NCBI GenBank assembly: GCA_014801865.1
Contig: JAAVDH010000023.1
Coordinates: forward strand, 1-53,873
Length of the DNA: 53,873 nucleotides
Origin: Bacteroides sp.
GTDB taxonomy: Bacteria; Bacteroidota; Bacteroidia; Bacteroidales; Muribaculaceae
Reading direction: 5' to 3'
How positions within the stretch are numbered: the first letter of the stretch is position 1; each line of letters opens with the position of its first letter. The notes beneath the pieces are model-generated. The model had not been told where the DNA came from and did not search any database. It was given only the letters and a program-made list of their open reading frames with translations. Position numbers and translations under genes: made by a program. This document shows positions 1-8,592 of this stretch, piece after piece.

Positions 1-134
1 GAAGAGGGAGCGATGCGGGCATCGTGACCGATGAAAACTTTGGAAAAGCACCCAAAAGATTCTTTGTGATGAAATCAAAAATTAGTCATACTCTTAAGTA
101 ATGTGAATTTGGTTTAAAAGTAAACATACTCTTA
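1..134. repeat. Left copy of palindrome-rich end repeat (partial)
   Basis: Bases 1-120 match the last 118 bases of the window (53756-53873) in the same orientation with scattered mismatches. The copy contains a perfect small hairpin, CGATGC-GG-GCATCG (11-24). It ends in TTTAAAAGTAAACATACTCT (113-132), the exact reverse complement of 53692-53711, which is the left edge of the other copy. This suggests an element of about 200 bp bounded by 20-bp inverted repeats, with its left part outside this window. It lies directly upstream of a fimbrillin-type gene and could carry that gene's promoter; that role is inference. Confidence 0.75.
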
Positions 135-144
135 ATATAGTCAG

Positions 145-2799
145 ATGACTGATATCCGTTATAAACTCAAATATATAGCTGCCTTAATGACAGCAGCAAC
201 TGTTGTTTCATGTACTGACGAGAATTCTCTGTCAGAGAGTCTTGATGCCGGCAATAACATAAGATTTGAGATAGCTGCACAAGCTACAGGACGCAGTGTA
301 GGTGACAATAATGAGGTGTCATCCGCAGATGCCCGAACAATTCTTCAGCCTCTGACTCTCGAGTCACAGAGTACCGTATCTATGTATCTGATACCGGCTG
401 TGACATCGACACCTGCGGTAACATCCGAAATCAATTCCCGCTCTACGCTTACCGATAATAACTCTATCAGCTCGGCAGGCGTATACGCCTTTCTTAACGG
501 ACAGCCTGACGGCCCTTACTACATGTGTAATGTGCCTATAACAGCCGATAATTCCTGGACACCTACTGATAGATACCTTTGGCCGGGCGACGGCACACTG
601 CATATAACAGCCTTCTCACCCTATATGGAAGAGGCAAATTCAGAGGCCGAAGCTGGTGTCATAAAGCTTCCTTCGGCCACTGACCCCTCGTCACAGAGTA
701 TGGAATATATCACACCTTCATCGGTCGGTTCACAGGCCGACTTACTGTGGGCTACTCCTGTTGACGCATCATCTTCGCCATGCACACTGACCATGAATCA
801 TGCCCTTACAGCCGTACGATTTGTTACTGGCGATGAGATGACTCCATGCACAGTCACCTCCATATCCTTGGAAGGTATACTTAGCCGGGCAACACTCTCC
901 ATAACCTCGGGTGAGTGGTCGCAATTAACCGATGAGAGAACATATACAATAACTCCTGACACACGTCTTATGGCTGCTGCAGGATCTGAATATGTATCTC
1001 CGGAAACACCGCTTGCTCCCTCTGATTCCACTATGCTGTTCATACCCCAGACACTCGGAGATAACGCCATTGTAAAACTTACAATAGATATTGACGGACA
1101 GTCTACTATCTTTTCCGCCTCACTTAAGGGACAAGTATGGAAGGCCGGCACTACGGTTACTTACCATTTGTCAGCCACTCCCACTCTCTCAGATCTGTCG
1201 CTGCAAATAACCGATAGTGAAGGTAATCCCGTCACTTCACTCACCACCCCATATACCGGTGGAAGCAACTCGTTTATAATCAAGAGTTATAGTAACGCCG
1301 ATGGCACACAGACTCCCGTAGAATGGAAAGCCGAATATCTTGATTCGGATGGTAATCTATTGACCGAAACCCCTAAATGGATTAAAGGATCACCGACCAC
1401 AGGGTCGGGTACCGGATCATATACTATAGTTACCGACTTGTTTGAACCTGTGTTTCTGAACATGAGCGACAACACACGCATAATTCGCTCAACCGCTGAC
1501 ATAAATACAGCCAGCGGCCATACGCCCTACAATCTATCGTCATCTACCGGAAGTTCAACGATAGAAAACACAGCCAACAGCTATATCATCAATGCCCCGG
1601 GAAGCTATTCACTGCCCTTAGTATATGGCAATGCCATAAAGAATTCGGCGGCTAATGAGGCCAGTTACGTATCTACACTTACATCCACTACAGCACATAA
1701 GAACAGGGCTTTACTACACTTCATCAACCATCTTGGCAATGAGATAACATCACCCTATATATGGCTCAATCAGAACTGTACTCCTTCAGGTGCGCGATTA
1801 ATATGGGAAGACCAGATTAATCTCGTACGTAATATTCGTCTGTCCTCAGATGGACACACCATACTCTTTGATGTGCCGAAGGAATCAATACGCCAGGGTA
1901 ATGCATTGATAGCAGTAACCGACGCTGATGATAATATAATCTGGAGCTGGCAAATCTGGGTCACAGATTATCATCCCGATCAATCGTATGCCACTATAGT
2001 ATGTTCTGACAACTCCATAGACTACCTCCATACCCGCAATCTTGGACGCATATTTGGTGGTGACCGCCTGCAATTCAACCCTGACGAGGTTACCATGCGC
2101 ATCACTCAGATCAATGCACCTGATGGTACGGTGCCCCTCACTGCCTCTATTACTATATCACAGACCGGCACGGAATTGAACATAAATGACTGTCAGACTT
2201 TCTATCAATGGGGACGTAAAGACCCCATCATTACAGGCAGCAGCCATTACTATGATTCATCTCACCGTGAACTCAGTTCCTCAACTATACCTACTATTGA
2301 TATGCCCTCGACCCACCGTGAAGTTATAACCTACTCCATACTTCATCCAGGAGTTTTCATCAAAAGTAACGAAAGTGAGGCACGGTCGTTACGTCCATTC
2401 TACTCCAATCTATGGAGCATAGACGTCATAGCCTCCAATACGGGTATACAGCCTAAGAATGTAAAAACGATTTATGATCCCTGTCCGGTAGGCTCAAAAG
2501 TACCAAACGGAAATGCCTACGATGCACTGCTACAACTGCCACACACCTATGACGCCGCCACTGATAAAATGATTATTACTCTTACTGACGGCAACACCAT
2601 AGATTTCTATGCATTAGGTTATCGTAGCCCCGTTGACGGCATAGAAAAGAGTCAGGAAGGTACCGGAAATACATGGTGTAGCATAGCTGGCAACGGTATT
2701 TTGGCACAATACCTCAATATATCGAATAACGGAAACACACGACGTGTCGGTCACAACATGTTTTTCGGATTCGGTATGCGTCCCGCTCTTGATCAATAG
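145..2799 (+). CDS. Fimbrillin-family surface lipoprotein
   Basis: An 884-residue exported lipoprotein. The N-terminus has a short charged stretch, a hydrophobic segment and a lipobox ending at Cys23 (TVVSC). The middle is Ser/Thr-rich with the beta-strand pattern of Mfa-like/FimA-like (fimbrillin) domains. The C-terminal third has signatures common in Bacteroidales fimbrillin and FISUMP-like proteins: YQWGRKDP, then YDPCPVGSKVP near residue 780, and a final GFGMRPALDQ resembling the usual GFxVRP ending. It is therefore probably a fimbrial tip or accessory subunit, or another large outer-surface protein. It is much longer than a major fimbrillin (roughly 300-400 residues). It is monocistronic, converging on the permease gene 27 bases away. 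The AT-rich repeat at 1-134 sits immediately upstream, which suggests expression could be controlled there. Confidence 0.75.
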   Translation: MTDIRYKLKYIAALMTAATVVSCTDENSLSESLDAGNNIRFEIAAQATGRSVGDNNEVSSADARTILQPLTLESQSTVSMYLIPAVTSTPAVTSEINSRSTLTDNNSISSAGVYAFLNGQPDGPYYMCNVPITADNSWTPTDRYLWPGDGTLHITAFSPYMEEANSEAEAGVIKLPSATDPSSQSMEYITPSSVGSQADLLWATPVDASSSPCTLTMNHALTAVRFVTGDEMTPCTVTSISLEGILSRATLSITSGEWSQLTDERTYTITPDTRLMAAAGSEYVSPETPLAPSDSTMLFIPQTLGDNAIVKLTIDIDGQSTIFSASLKGQVWKAGTTVTYHLSATPTLSDLSLQITDSEGNPVTSLTTPYTGGSNSFIIKSYSNADGTQTPVEWKAEYLDSDGNLLTETPKWIKGSPTTGSGTGSYTIVTDLFEPVFLNMSDNTRIIRSTADINTASGHTPYNLSSSTGSSTIENTANSYIINAPGSYSLPLVYGNAIKNSAANEASYVSTLTSTTAHKNRALLHFINHLGNEITSPYIWLNQNCTPSGARLIWEDQINLVRNIRLSSDGHTILFDVPKESIRQGNALIAVTDADDNIIWSWQIWVTDYHPDQSYATIVCSDNSIDYLHTRNLGRIFGGDRLQFNPDEVTMRITQINAPDGTVPLTASITISQTGTELNINDCQTFYQWGRKDPIITGSSHYYDSSHRELSSSTIPTIDMPSTHREVITYSILHPGVFIKSNESEARSLRPFYSNLWSIDVIASNTGIQPKNVKTIYDPCPVGSKVPNGNAYDALLQLPHTYDAATDKMIITLTDGNTIDFYALGYRSPVDGIEKSQEGTGNTWCSIAGNGILAQYLNISNNGNTRRVGHNMFFGFGMRPALDQ

Positions 2800-2826
2800 A
2801 CAATTGACGCCTCTATTTTTTCAATA

Positions 2827-4050
2827 TCAGACGCGGCGGGTAAAGCGCGAGGCAATCCACCCGATGAGAGCACCGGTGAGGGCTACGAGACCGAGCACGG
2901 CAAGAATATCGGACCACTCTACGCATACCGGATAGACATTGATGGACATCTGCGTAGGGTCGCCGCCAAGTCGTATAAAACCTCCATACTGCTGGGCAAG
3001 TGAAAGTGCTACTCCGGCCACTACGCCTATCACTCCGCCAAAGAGTGATATGAGCCAACCTTCGATGAGAAATATGCGCGACACCATGGCAGGCGTGGCG
3101 CCGAGAGCGCGCAGAGTCCGGAGATTGTCACGCTTCTCGATTATAATCATGGCAAGGGTAGAGATTACATTGAATGACGCTATAAGAAGTATGAAAGCAA
3201 GCATAACGAATGAAATCCACTTTTCGATACTTATCATGCGGAATGATGACTCCTCCTGCTGCAGACGGTCAAGAACCCTGTAATCCGGTCCGAGGAGAGA
3301 TATCACAGCCTCACGGCCACGCTCAGATGATACTCCCTGAGCAAGCCTTATCTCTATGGCTGATGCCTCACCCGAGTCATAATCAAGAAGATCGCGTACA
3401 CCCTCGAGAGGCATCATCACCATGTCTGCGTCATATTCACTCTGGTTAACCTGATAGACTCCGCTAACTATCAGTGAGTCACTTCGAAACGAAGCAAGAG
3501 GATTGGCCGGATTGATACGCCCTACACGACGGGGCACATACACCCCCAAAGGGGTGACGTAGCCCGGACGGGCACCAAGCTGCATGGCAGTGCCTACACT
3601 CATGACTGCTCCATGATAATCACCCTGCGTGAGAGTGAAATCACCGTCAATAATAGCTTCATGAAGACTCGACAGCTTATCATAGCCGTCGGGAACACCC
3701 TTGACTGTGACCGGTATCTGACGTTCTCCAAATACTGCCAGAGCTTGTGCTGACAGCACGGGCATAGCCTCATCCACTTCGGGTAACGACCGTATACAAA
3801 AAGCCAGAGAATCGCTGCCGGAGGTTATGGACCGATGTACGCTTTCGATACGCAGATCGGGGTCAATCACCGACAATCGTCCCTGGGCAAGTTGTGTAAA
3901 GCCGTTGAATACTGAGAGTACACACACTGTGGCCATAGCCGCCACGGCCACTCCGGCCACGGAGATGACCGAAATGACATTGACAGCGCTATGACTCTTG
4001 CGTGCGAAGAGATAGCGCAGAGCTATTTTCCACTCAACTGCGCTCTTCAT
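2827..4050 (-). CDS. FtsX-family ABC transporter permease (LolC/LolE-like)
   Basis: A 407-residue inner-membrane permease with the MacB/FtsX architecture: one N-terminal transmembrane helix (about residues 20-42), a large periplasmic MacB_PCD-like domain, then three C-terminal helices (about 272-298, 325-350 and 378-400). The opening ALRYLFARKSHSAVNVIS and the segment IIEKRDNLRTLRALGATPAMV are typical of LolC/LolE, which extract lipoproteins from the inner membrane with the ATPase LolD. No ATPase gene is adjacent, so LolD would be encoded elsewhere. The start overlaps the end of rbfA by 17 bases, implying cotranscription and coupled translation. LolC/E is the best call, but a MacB-type exporter subunit cannot be excluded. 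Confidence 0.8.
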   Translation of the reverse strand: MKSAVEWKIALRYLFARKSHSAVNVISVISVAGVAVAAMATVCVLSVFNGFTQLAQGRLSVIDPDLRIESVHRSITSGSDSLAFCIRSLPEVDEAMPVLSAQALAVFGERQIPVTVKGVPDGYDKLSSLHEAIIDGDFTLTQGDYHGAVMSVGTAMQLGARPGYVTPLGVYVPRRVGRINPANPLASFRSDSLIVSGVYQVNQSEYDADMVMMPLEGVRDLLDYDSGEASAIEIRLAQGVSSERGREAVISLLGPDYRVLDRLQQEESSFRMISIEKWISFVMLAFILLIASFNVISTLAMIIIEKRDNLRTLRALGATPAMVSRIFLIEGWLISLFGGVIGVVAGVALSLAQQYGGFIRLGGDPTQMSINVYPVCVEWSDILAVLGLVALTGALIGWIASRFTRRV

Positions 4051-4420
4051 CCATGGTGCGGACTATCTCCGCATCCTCCTTCTTATCATCTTTAAGGAGG
4101 TTGTCAATATTTTCAATATAATCAAGCGAATCGTCAATATAGAATGACAATTCGGGAGTTTTGCGCAGTTGGAAACGCACCTTCTGCGCCAATTCATAGC
4201 GAATTGTCTTATTCTGGCGATTGATATTCTCAAGTACCTCCTGTGACTTACCCGAGGGGAATATCGAGAGATATACTCTGGCTATGCTGAGGTCAGGCGA
4301 CACCCTTACGGCGCTCACCGACACGAGAATGCCCTGAGTCTTTGCAGTCTGAAGACGAAATATTTCACTCAGCTCCTTTTGAAGCAGACGTGCTATTTTG
4401 GCTTGGCGTGTTGATTCCAT
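4034..4420 (-). CDS. rbfA: Ribosome-binding factor A
   Basis: A small cytoplasmic protein (128 residues) with the RbfA KH-like fold: STRQAKIARLLQKELSEIF at the N-terminus, VSAVRVSPDLSIARVYLSIF in the centre and RYELAQKVRFQLRKTPELSF before the acidic C-terminus. RbfA binds the 30S subunit and helps 16S rRNA 5'-end maturation and cold adaptation. The reading frame extends 15 codons further upstream, but the start at MESTRQAKIARLL is the one that matches the family. Its last 17 bases overlap the start of the downstream permease. The pairing rbfA then LolC/E-type permease also fits Bacteroidales gene order as I recall it. Confidence 0.92.
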   Translation of the reverse strand: MESTRQAKIARLLQKELSEIFRLQTAKTQGILVSVSAVRVSPDLSIARVYLSIFPSGKSQEVLENINRQNKTIRYELAQKVRFQLRKTPELSFYIDDSLDYIENIDNLLKDDKKEDAEIVRTMDEERS

Positions 4421-4775
4421 ATTATTTACTTGTTTTTGGTTAGAGTATTTTATATATCGGCGCATGATTAAACACCGCCATCGATACTATAACGCATTGC
4501 TCATACAAATGGCTCACAAATGTACGATAATTCCGCGAGAGATAATATACGATATAAAGTATAATCTTTTCATACTAACTTTTACAGATGCAGAATGTTA
4601 TTCCTGTCGACGCTGATATACGAGAGCTATGCGTTTTAATATTTTTTTATTAAAAAGTTAACACTCGGATGTCACATTTACCCTATCTTTGCATCTTATA
4701 ACCCGCAGTACTACAATTCTAACCCGCGGAAAATTTTTAAGGTGCAGAGGTTAACCTCTAAAAACCAAATTCAAT
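4421..4775. other. Divergent spacer between rbfA and the FKBP gene
   Basis: A 355-base AT-rich spacer between divergent genes. The only clear signal is a plus-strand TATCTTTG at 4684-4691, described separately. I see no convincing small ORF or structured RNA. The rbfA promoter must also lie here, but I could not pick it out. Confidence 0.5.
4684..4691 (+). promoter_or_regulatory. Bacteroidetes-type -7 box for the FKBP pair
   Basis: TATCTTTG matches the Bacteroidetes -7 consensus TAnnTTTG. No good TTTG is found about 20 bases upstream, so the -33 half is weak. A start near 4697 would give a leader of roughly 80 bases before the ATG at 4776. Confidence 0.5.
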
Positions 4776-5402
4776 ATGGAAACCAAAGAATTGGATCGTA
4801 TCAGTTATGCCCTCGGACTCAGCATGGGCAACAATTTCAGAAGTTCAGGCATTCAGAAGCTTGATGTACAGGATTTTGCCGATGGTGTGGCAGCAGTATT
4901 CTCAGGAGAGACTCCCCGCATGACCTACGATGAGGCCAAGGAGGAAATCCGCAAATACTTCACCGCCATGGAAGAACGTCAGCGTGCCGAAGCCGCCAAG
5001 ATGGGCGAAGTGAACGAGAAGGCCGGTAAGGAATTCCTCGAAGGCAACGGCAAGCGCGAAGGTGTGCACACCACTCCCTCAGGTCTGCAATATGAAGTAC
5101 TTGAACAGGGCGATGGTCCCAAGCCCGAACCCACCGACCAGGTAGTAGTACACTACACCGGTAAGCTTATCGACGGCACTGTATTTGACTCTTCGGTAGA
5201 GCGCGGCGAACCCGCCACTTTCGGAGTCACTCAGGTAATCCCCGGTTGGGTAGAAGCCCTGCAGCTTATGAACGCCGGTTCAAAGTGGCGTCTTTTCATT
5301 CCCTCGGCTTTGGCTTATGGTCCTCAGGGAGCAGGCGGCATCATCGGCCCCAACGCTACCCTTATCTTCGATGTTGAGCTTATCAAAGTACTTGGAAAAT
5401 AA
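4776..5402 (+). CDS. FKBP-type peptidyl-prolyl isomerase, cytoplasmic form
   Basis: A 208-residue FKBP (Mip/FkpA class): an N-terminal helical dimerisation domain (about residues 5-85, starting DRISYALGLSMG) and a C-terminal FKBP fold (about 112-207). Active-site and core residues are visible in VVVHYTGKLIDGTVFDSS, QVIPGWVEALQLM, LAYGPQGAGG and NATLIFDVELIKV. It catalyses cis-trans isomerisation of X-Pro bonds. There is no signal peptide, so this copy should be cytoplasmic or lack standard export, unlike the lipoprotein paralog immediately downstream. The gap to that gene is 31 bases, and the two probably share a transcript that ends at the hairpin at 6374-6420. Confidence 0.93.
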   Translation: METKELDRISYALGLSMGNNFRSSGIQKLDVQDFADGVAAVFSGETPRMTYDEAKEEIRKYFTAMEERQRAEAAKMGEVNEKAGKEFLEGNGKREGVHTTPSGLQYEVLEQGDGPKPEPTDQVVVHYTGKLIDGTVFDSSVERGEPATFGVTQVIPGWVEALQLMNAGSKWRLFIPSALAYGPQGAGGIIGPNATLIFDVELIKVLGK

Positions 5403-5433
5403 GAATAATCAATCAAAAAACATATCTATAATT

Positions 5434-6312
5434 ATGAAGAAATTATTAATGGCAGGTGGTGTGGCAGCCCTCATCATGGGCATGTCATCATGTTCAAGCT
5501 CCACCTCATCATCATCAACTGACAAAGGTCTCACCGACTCCATAGCCACTTATCTTGGTAAGGTTCAGGGCAGCTACTACTCAGAACGTGTAACCAGCCT
5601 CCCCGAAAGCGAGCAGCAGAAGTTCAAAAAGCAGTCATTCCTCCGTGGCCTCAAGCAGGTGCTCGAAGCCGACACCTCTGATATGGCCTATATGATCGGT
5701 CTGCAGGTAGGTACTGGTATGGCCGAATCACTCAATCAGTTCAGCCAGCAGGGTGTTGACATCAACCGTAAGGCTGTTTATGACGAATTTGCAAAGTCAT
5801 TCCTTGCCGACAGCGTTGACCAGGCTCAGCTCATGGAAGCACAGACCACATTCCAGCAGCTCATGAACCAGGCTCAGCAGCTCATCCAGCAGAAGCAGAT
5901 GGAGAAGCGTCAGGCCGAACTCGCCAAGGTTCCCGAACGTAAGGAAGAAGGCAAGAAATATGTTGATGACATCAAGAGCAACGATCCCTCAGTAGTAACC
6001 AGCGAAAGCGGCCTCAGCTACAAGGTGGTTGAGCAGGGTAGCGGTGCCACCCCTCAGGATGGCGACCGTGTAAGAGTTAAGTACACCGGTAAACTTCCCG
6101 ACGGTACCGTATTTGACTCAAACGAAAGCGCCGTATTCGGTGTCAATGGTGTGATACCCGGTTTCGCCGAAGGCCTCAAGATGATGAATCCCGGTTCAAA
6201 GTATGTGCTCTACATACCTTCTGACCTCGGTTATGGCGATCAGGGCAACCCCACAATCCCCGGTGGTTCAACACTGGTGTTTGACGTGGAAGTGCTCGAA
6301 ATCCTTCCCTAA
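5434..6312 (+). CDS. FKBP-type peptidyl-prolyl isomerase, lipoprotein
   Basis: A 292-residue lipoprotein FKBP. The chosen start (MKKLLMAGGVAALIMG) gives a standard signal peptide with lipobox MSSC at about residue 20; the frame stays open 39 codons upstream inside the previous gene, but those residues make no sense for export. After a low-complexity Ser/Thr linker comes an FKBP_N helical domain (about 30-165), rich in Gln near QQLMNQAQQLIQQKQ, then an FKBP_C domain (about 200-292) with VRVKYTGKLPDGTVFDS and GVIPGFAEGLKMM. It probably assists folding of exported proteins in the periplasm or at the outer membrane. It pairs with the cytoplasmic paralog upstream, which suggests a tandem duplication followed by relocation. 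Confidence 0.92.
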   Translation: MKKLLMAGGVAALIMGMSSCSSSTSSSSTDKGLTDSIATYLGKVQGSYYSERVTSLPESEQQKFKKQSFLRGLKQVLEADTSDMAYMIGLQVGTGMAESLNQFSQQGVDINRKAVYDEFAKSFLADSVDQAQLMEAQTTFQQLMNQAQQLIQQKQMEKRQAELAKVPERKEEGKKYVDDIKSNDPSVVTSESGLSYKVVEQGSGATPQDGDRVRVKYTGKLPDGTVFDSNESAVFGVNGVIPGFAEGLKMMNPGSKYVLYIPSDLGYGDQGNPTIPGGSTLVFDVEVLEILP

Positions 6313-6373
6313 TTGATTGTATCAATTAAACTACCCGAAGAGTTAATCATTAACTCGTTTAGATAGTTATACG

Positions 6374-6420
6374 GAGGCTGTGATTACACTTATCCACGAG
6401 TGTTATCGCAGCCTCTTTTT
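6374..6420 (+). terminator. Intrinsic terminator after the FKBP pair
   Basis: GAGGCTG starting at 6374 pairs with CAGCCTC ending at 6415, with further pairing inside (GAT/ATC, ACACT/AGTGT), followed by TTTTT. It is a strong rho-independent terminator. Its loop happens to contain TTATCCACG, a DnaA-box-like word. Confidence 0.85.
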
Positions 6421-6443
6421 CTTACCCCGATTTCCAAACATAC

Positions 6444-6474
6444 TTATCAACACTGTTGACATCCTTGTTGATAA
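6444..6474. promoter_or_regulatory. Pair of inverted TTATCAACA words upstream of upp
   Basis: TTATCAACA at 6444-6452 and its reverse complement TGTTGATAA at 6466-6474 form an inverted pair 19-49 bases before upp. They could be DnaA-box variants belonging to the larger cluster in 7147-7589, or an operator for upp. There is no proof of either. Confidence 0.35.
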
Positions 6475-6492
6475 ACATATCAAGACATTATT

Positions 6493-7146
6493 ATGGACGT
6501 AATCAATTTTGCCGACCATAACTCGATTATCAACCAGTATATGGCCGAGCTCCGCGATGTGAATATACAGAAGGATATGCTGCGCTTCCGCCGCAATCTT
6601 GAACGCATAGGCGAACTGATGGCCTACGAGATAAGTAAAACCCTTAACTATACCGACCGCGAGATACAGACACCTCTGGCTGTAGCCAACAATAAGGTAC
6701 TCGACACTCAGGTAGTGCTGGCTACGATATTCCGTGCCGGAGTACCCTTCCATCAGGGTATGCTCAATATCTTCGACCACTCTCAGAACGCCTTCGTATC
6801 GGCATACCGCAAGTATAAGGAGAAGGAAAACTTCGATGTCTGTATCGAATATCTGGCCTCACCACTTCTTGACGGCAAGACCCTCATCATTGCTGACCCG
6901 ATGCTTGCCACAGGTGCTTCGATGGAACTTAGCTACCGTGCTCTCATCACCAAGGGCAATCCCGCTCATATCCACGTAGCCTCTGTCATAGCATCCAATG
7001 CCGCCATTGACTACATACGCGCCACCTTCCCGCAGGAAAAGACCACACTGTGGGTCGGAGCCGTAGACCCCGAGATAAATTCCCATTCCTACATAGTGCC
7101 CGGACTGGGCGATGCAGGCGATCTCGCCTACGGTGTCAAGGAGTAA
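6493..7146 (+). CDS. upp: Uracil phosphoribosyltransferase
   Basis: A 217-residue type I phosphoribosyltransferase that makes UMP from uracil and PRPP (pyrimidine salvage). The PRPP-binding loop is visible as IADPMLATGASM at about residues 132-144, and the uracil-binding end as LWVGAVDPEINSHSYIVPGLGDAGDLAYG. The arginine and loop around ILATIFRAGVPFHQGM (seen as VLATIFRAGVPFHQG here) match the family. Length is normal. The gene stands alone between the terminator at 6374-6420 and a hairpin at 7242-7275. TTATCAAC-like words are clustered on both sides of it. Confidence 0.95.
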   Translation: MDVINFADHNSIINQYMAELRDVNIQKDMLRFRRNLERIGELMAYEISKTLNYTDREIQTPLAVANNKVLDTQVVLATIFRAGVPFHQGMLNIFDHSQNAFVSAYRKYKEKENFDVCIEYLASPLLDGKTLIIADPMLATGASMELSYRALITKGNPAHIHVASVIASNAAIDYIRATFPQEKTTLWVGAVDPEINSHSYIVPGLGDAGDLAYGVKE

Positions 7147-7589
7147 AAAGAAGCAGTAAAGTCAATCAACAATCTATGTCAACAATATGTTGAAAAGGGG
7201 TTGATAGAAAGTTAAAGGATTTTTACAACTTTATTTGCATTCAGGGGTCCGGCTGATTATATAGTCGGACCCCTGCTTATTCCAAATTAGTTGACGTGAA
7301 AGTATCAACTTGTTTTCAACCCTTAAAACGCTATTTTGTTCAGGTTATCAACCCCTCCATTAATAGAAAGTTATTAACTTTGCATGTTGTTTACATGATG
7401 TAAATAAACTTGATAACCTACTGATGATCAATAGTAACACATGTCAACAACATCGGCTATAATGTAGACGGGTGTATGATAACTCAAAAATGCAACTTTA
7501 TGACCTTAAAGTTATCACTGCTATTAACATCCCCTATTATTACTATTAGAATTTATTTTTAAAGACTTTAAATTATATAATATAAGGAA
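7147..7589. other. AT-rich spacer with TTATCAAC-like word cluster (possible oriC)
   Basis: A 443-base gene-free region. Words related to the DnaA box occur on both strands: TGTTGAAAA (7188-7196), GGTTGATAG (7199-7207), GTATCAACT (7302-7310), TTTTCAACC (7313-7321), TTATCAACC (7345-7353) and TTGATAA (7410-7416). An 11-bp direct repeat ATAGAAAGTTA is present at 7204-7214 and 7363-7373. The right end (about 7525-7585) is almost pure A/T and could act as an unwinding region. TAACTTTG at 7375-7382 may be the nadA -7 box. The origin assignment is inference: no perfect TTATCCACA is present. Confidence 0.35.
7242..7275 (+). terminator. Hairpin downstream of upp
   Basis: CAGGGGTCCG (7242-7251) pairs perfectly with CGGACCCCTG (7266-7275) around a 14-base loop. 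No T-tract follows, so it may be a weak or bidirectional terminator. Confidence 0.6.
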
Positions 7590-8555
7590 ATGAATGTTGA
7601 CAACCATTGCCAAGGCCGCACCGGTGTTGATGAGTCAGCGCTGGTGGAGGAGATAAAGCGACTCAAAGAGGAGCGCGGCGCTGTCATCATGGCCCACTAC
7701 TATCAGCAGGGAGCGATTCAGGATCTCGCCGATTACATAGGCGACTCTCTGGCGTTGGCCCGCATTGCCGCCGATATCGAAGCTCCGGTGATAGTGCTCT
7801 GCGGTGTGCACTTCATGGGAGAGACTGCCAAGATACTTTCCCCTGAGAAGACAGTGCTGGTGCCTGACATCACTGCCGGATGCTCGCTGGCCGACAGCTG
7901 CCCGGCTGATGAATTCGCACGCTTCATCGAGGCTCATCCGGGTCACACGGTGATAAGCTATGTCAATACCTCTGCCGCGGTGAAGGCGCTTACAGATATA
8001 GTGGTCACTTCGGGAAATGCCCGCAAGGTGGTCGAATCGCTTCCCGCCGACGAGAAGATAATCTTCGGTCCCGACCGTAATCTGGGCAACTATATCAATA
8101 GTGTCACCGGTCGCTCGATGGTGTTGTGGGACGGTGCCTGTCATGTTCATGAGCAGTTCTCACTTGATCGACTCGTGGAACTTGTCAAGGAACATCCCGA
8201 AGCCAAGGTGCTGGTTCATCCCGAATGTCCCGCTCCGGTTCGTATGCTGGCTCATGAAGTAGGCTCTACGGCCGCGCTTCTTGACTATGTAGGTAAGAGT
8301 GACGCCAAGGAATTCATTGTGGTTACCGAGAGCGGTATCCTGCATCAGATGCGCAAGAAGTATCCTGACCGCACATTCATACCCGCTCCGCCTACTGACT
8401 CGACATGCGGTTGCAACGACTGCTCATTCATGAAACTCAACACTCTGGAGAAGCTTCGCAACTGCCTGCGCGATATGAGTCCTGCCATAGAGGTTGACCC
8501 GGCTATCATGGAGCGTGCACGCCGACCCATAGTGCGCATGCTTGAATTAAGTTGA
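7590..8555 (+). CDS. nadA: Quinolinate synthase A
   Basis: A 321-residue [4Fe-4S] enzyme that condenses iminoaspartate with dihydroxyacetone phosphate to quinolinate in de novo NAD synthesis. Family signs are [24 protein letters not shown] at the N-terminus (in two blocks), [13 protein letters not shown] near residue 71, [10 protein letters not shown] at about 95-104, HPECPAP near 212 and CGCNDC near 273-278. Cysteines in the last three blocks are the expected cluster ligands. Neither nadB nor nadC is adjacent. The AT-rich 443-base spacer upstream holds a possible -7 box about 200 bases away, giving an unusually long leader. leuS follows after 37 bases. Confidence 0.95.
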   Translation: MNVDNHCQGRTGVDESALVEEIKRLKEERGAVIMAHYYQQGAIQDLADYIGDSLALARIAADIEAPVIVLCGVHFMGETAKILSPEKTVLVPDITAGCSLADSCPADEFARFIEAHPGHTVISYVNTSAAVKALTDIVVTSGNARKVVESLPADEKIIFGPDRNLGNYINSVTGRSMVLWDGACHVHEQFSLDRLVELVKEHPEAKVLVHPECPAPVRMLAHEVGSTAALLDYVGKSDAKEFIVVTESGILHQMRKKYPDRTFIPAPPTDSTCGCNDCSFMKLNTLEKLRNCLRDMSPAIEVDPAIMERARRPIVRMLELS

Positions 8556-8592
8556 CCGTATTAGCATACTTACTTTAGAAGAAAAAACTATT

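Noticed and set aside
7388-7589. NAD-sensing riboswitch in the nadA leader
   Set aside because: The roughly 200-base leader is mostly A/T with no convincing conserved stem-loop core that I could match to a known class.
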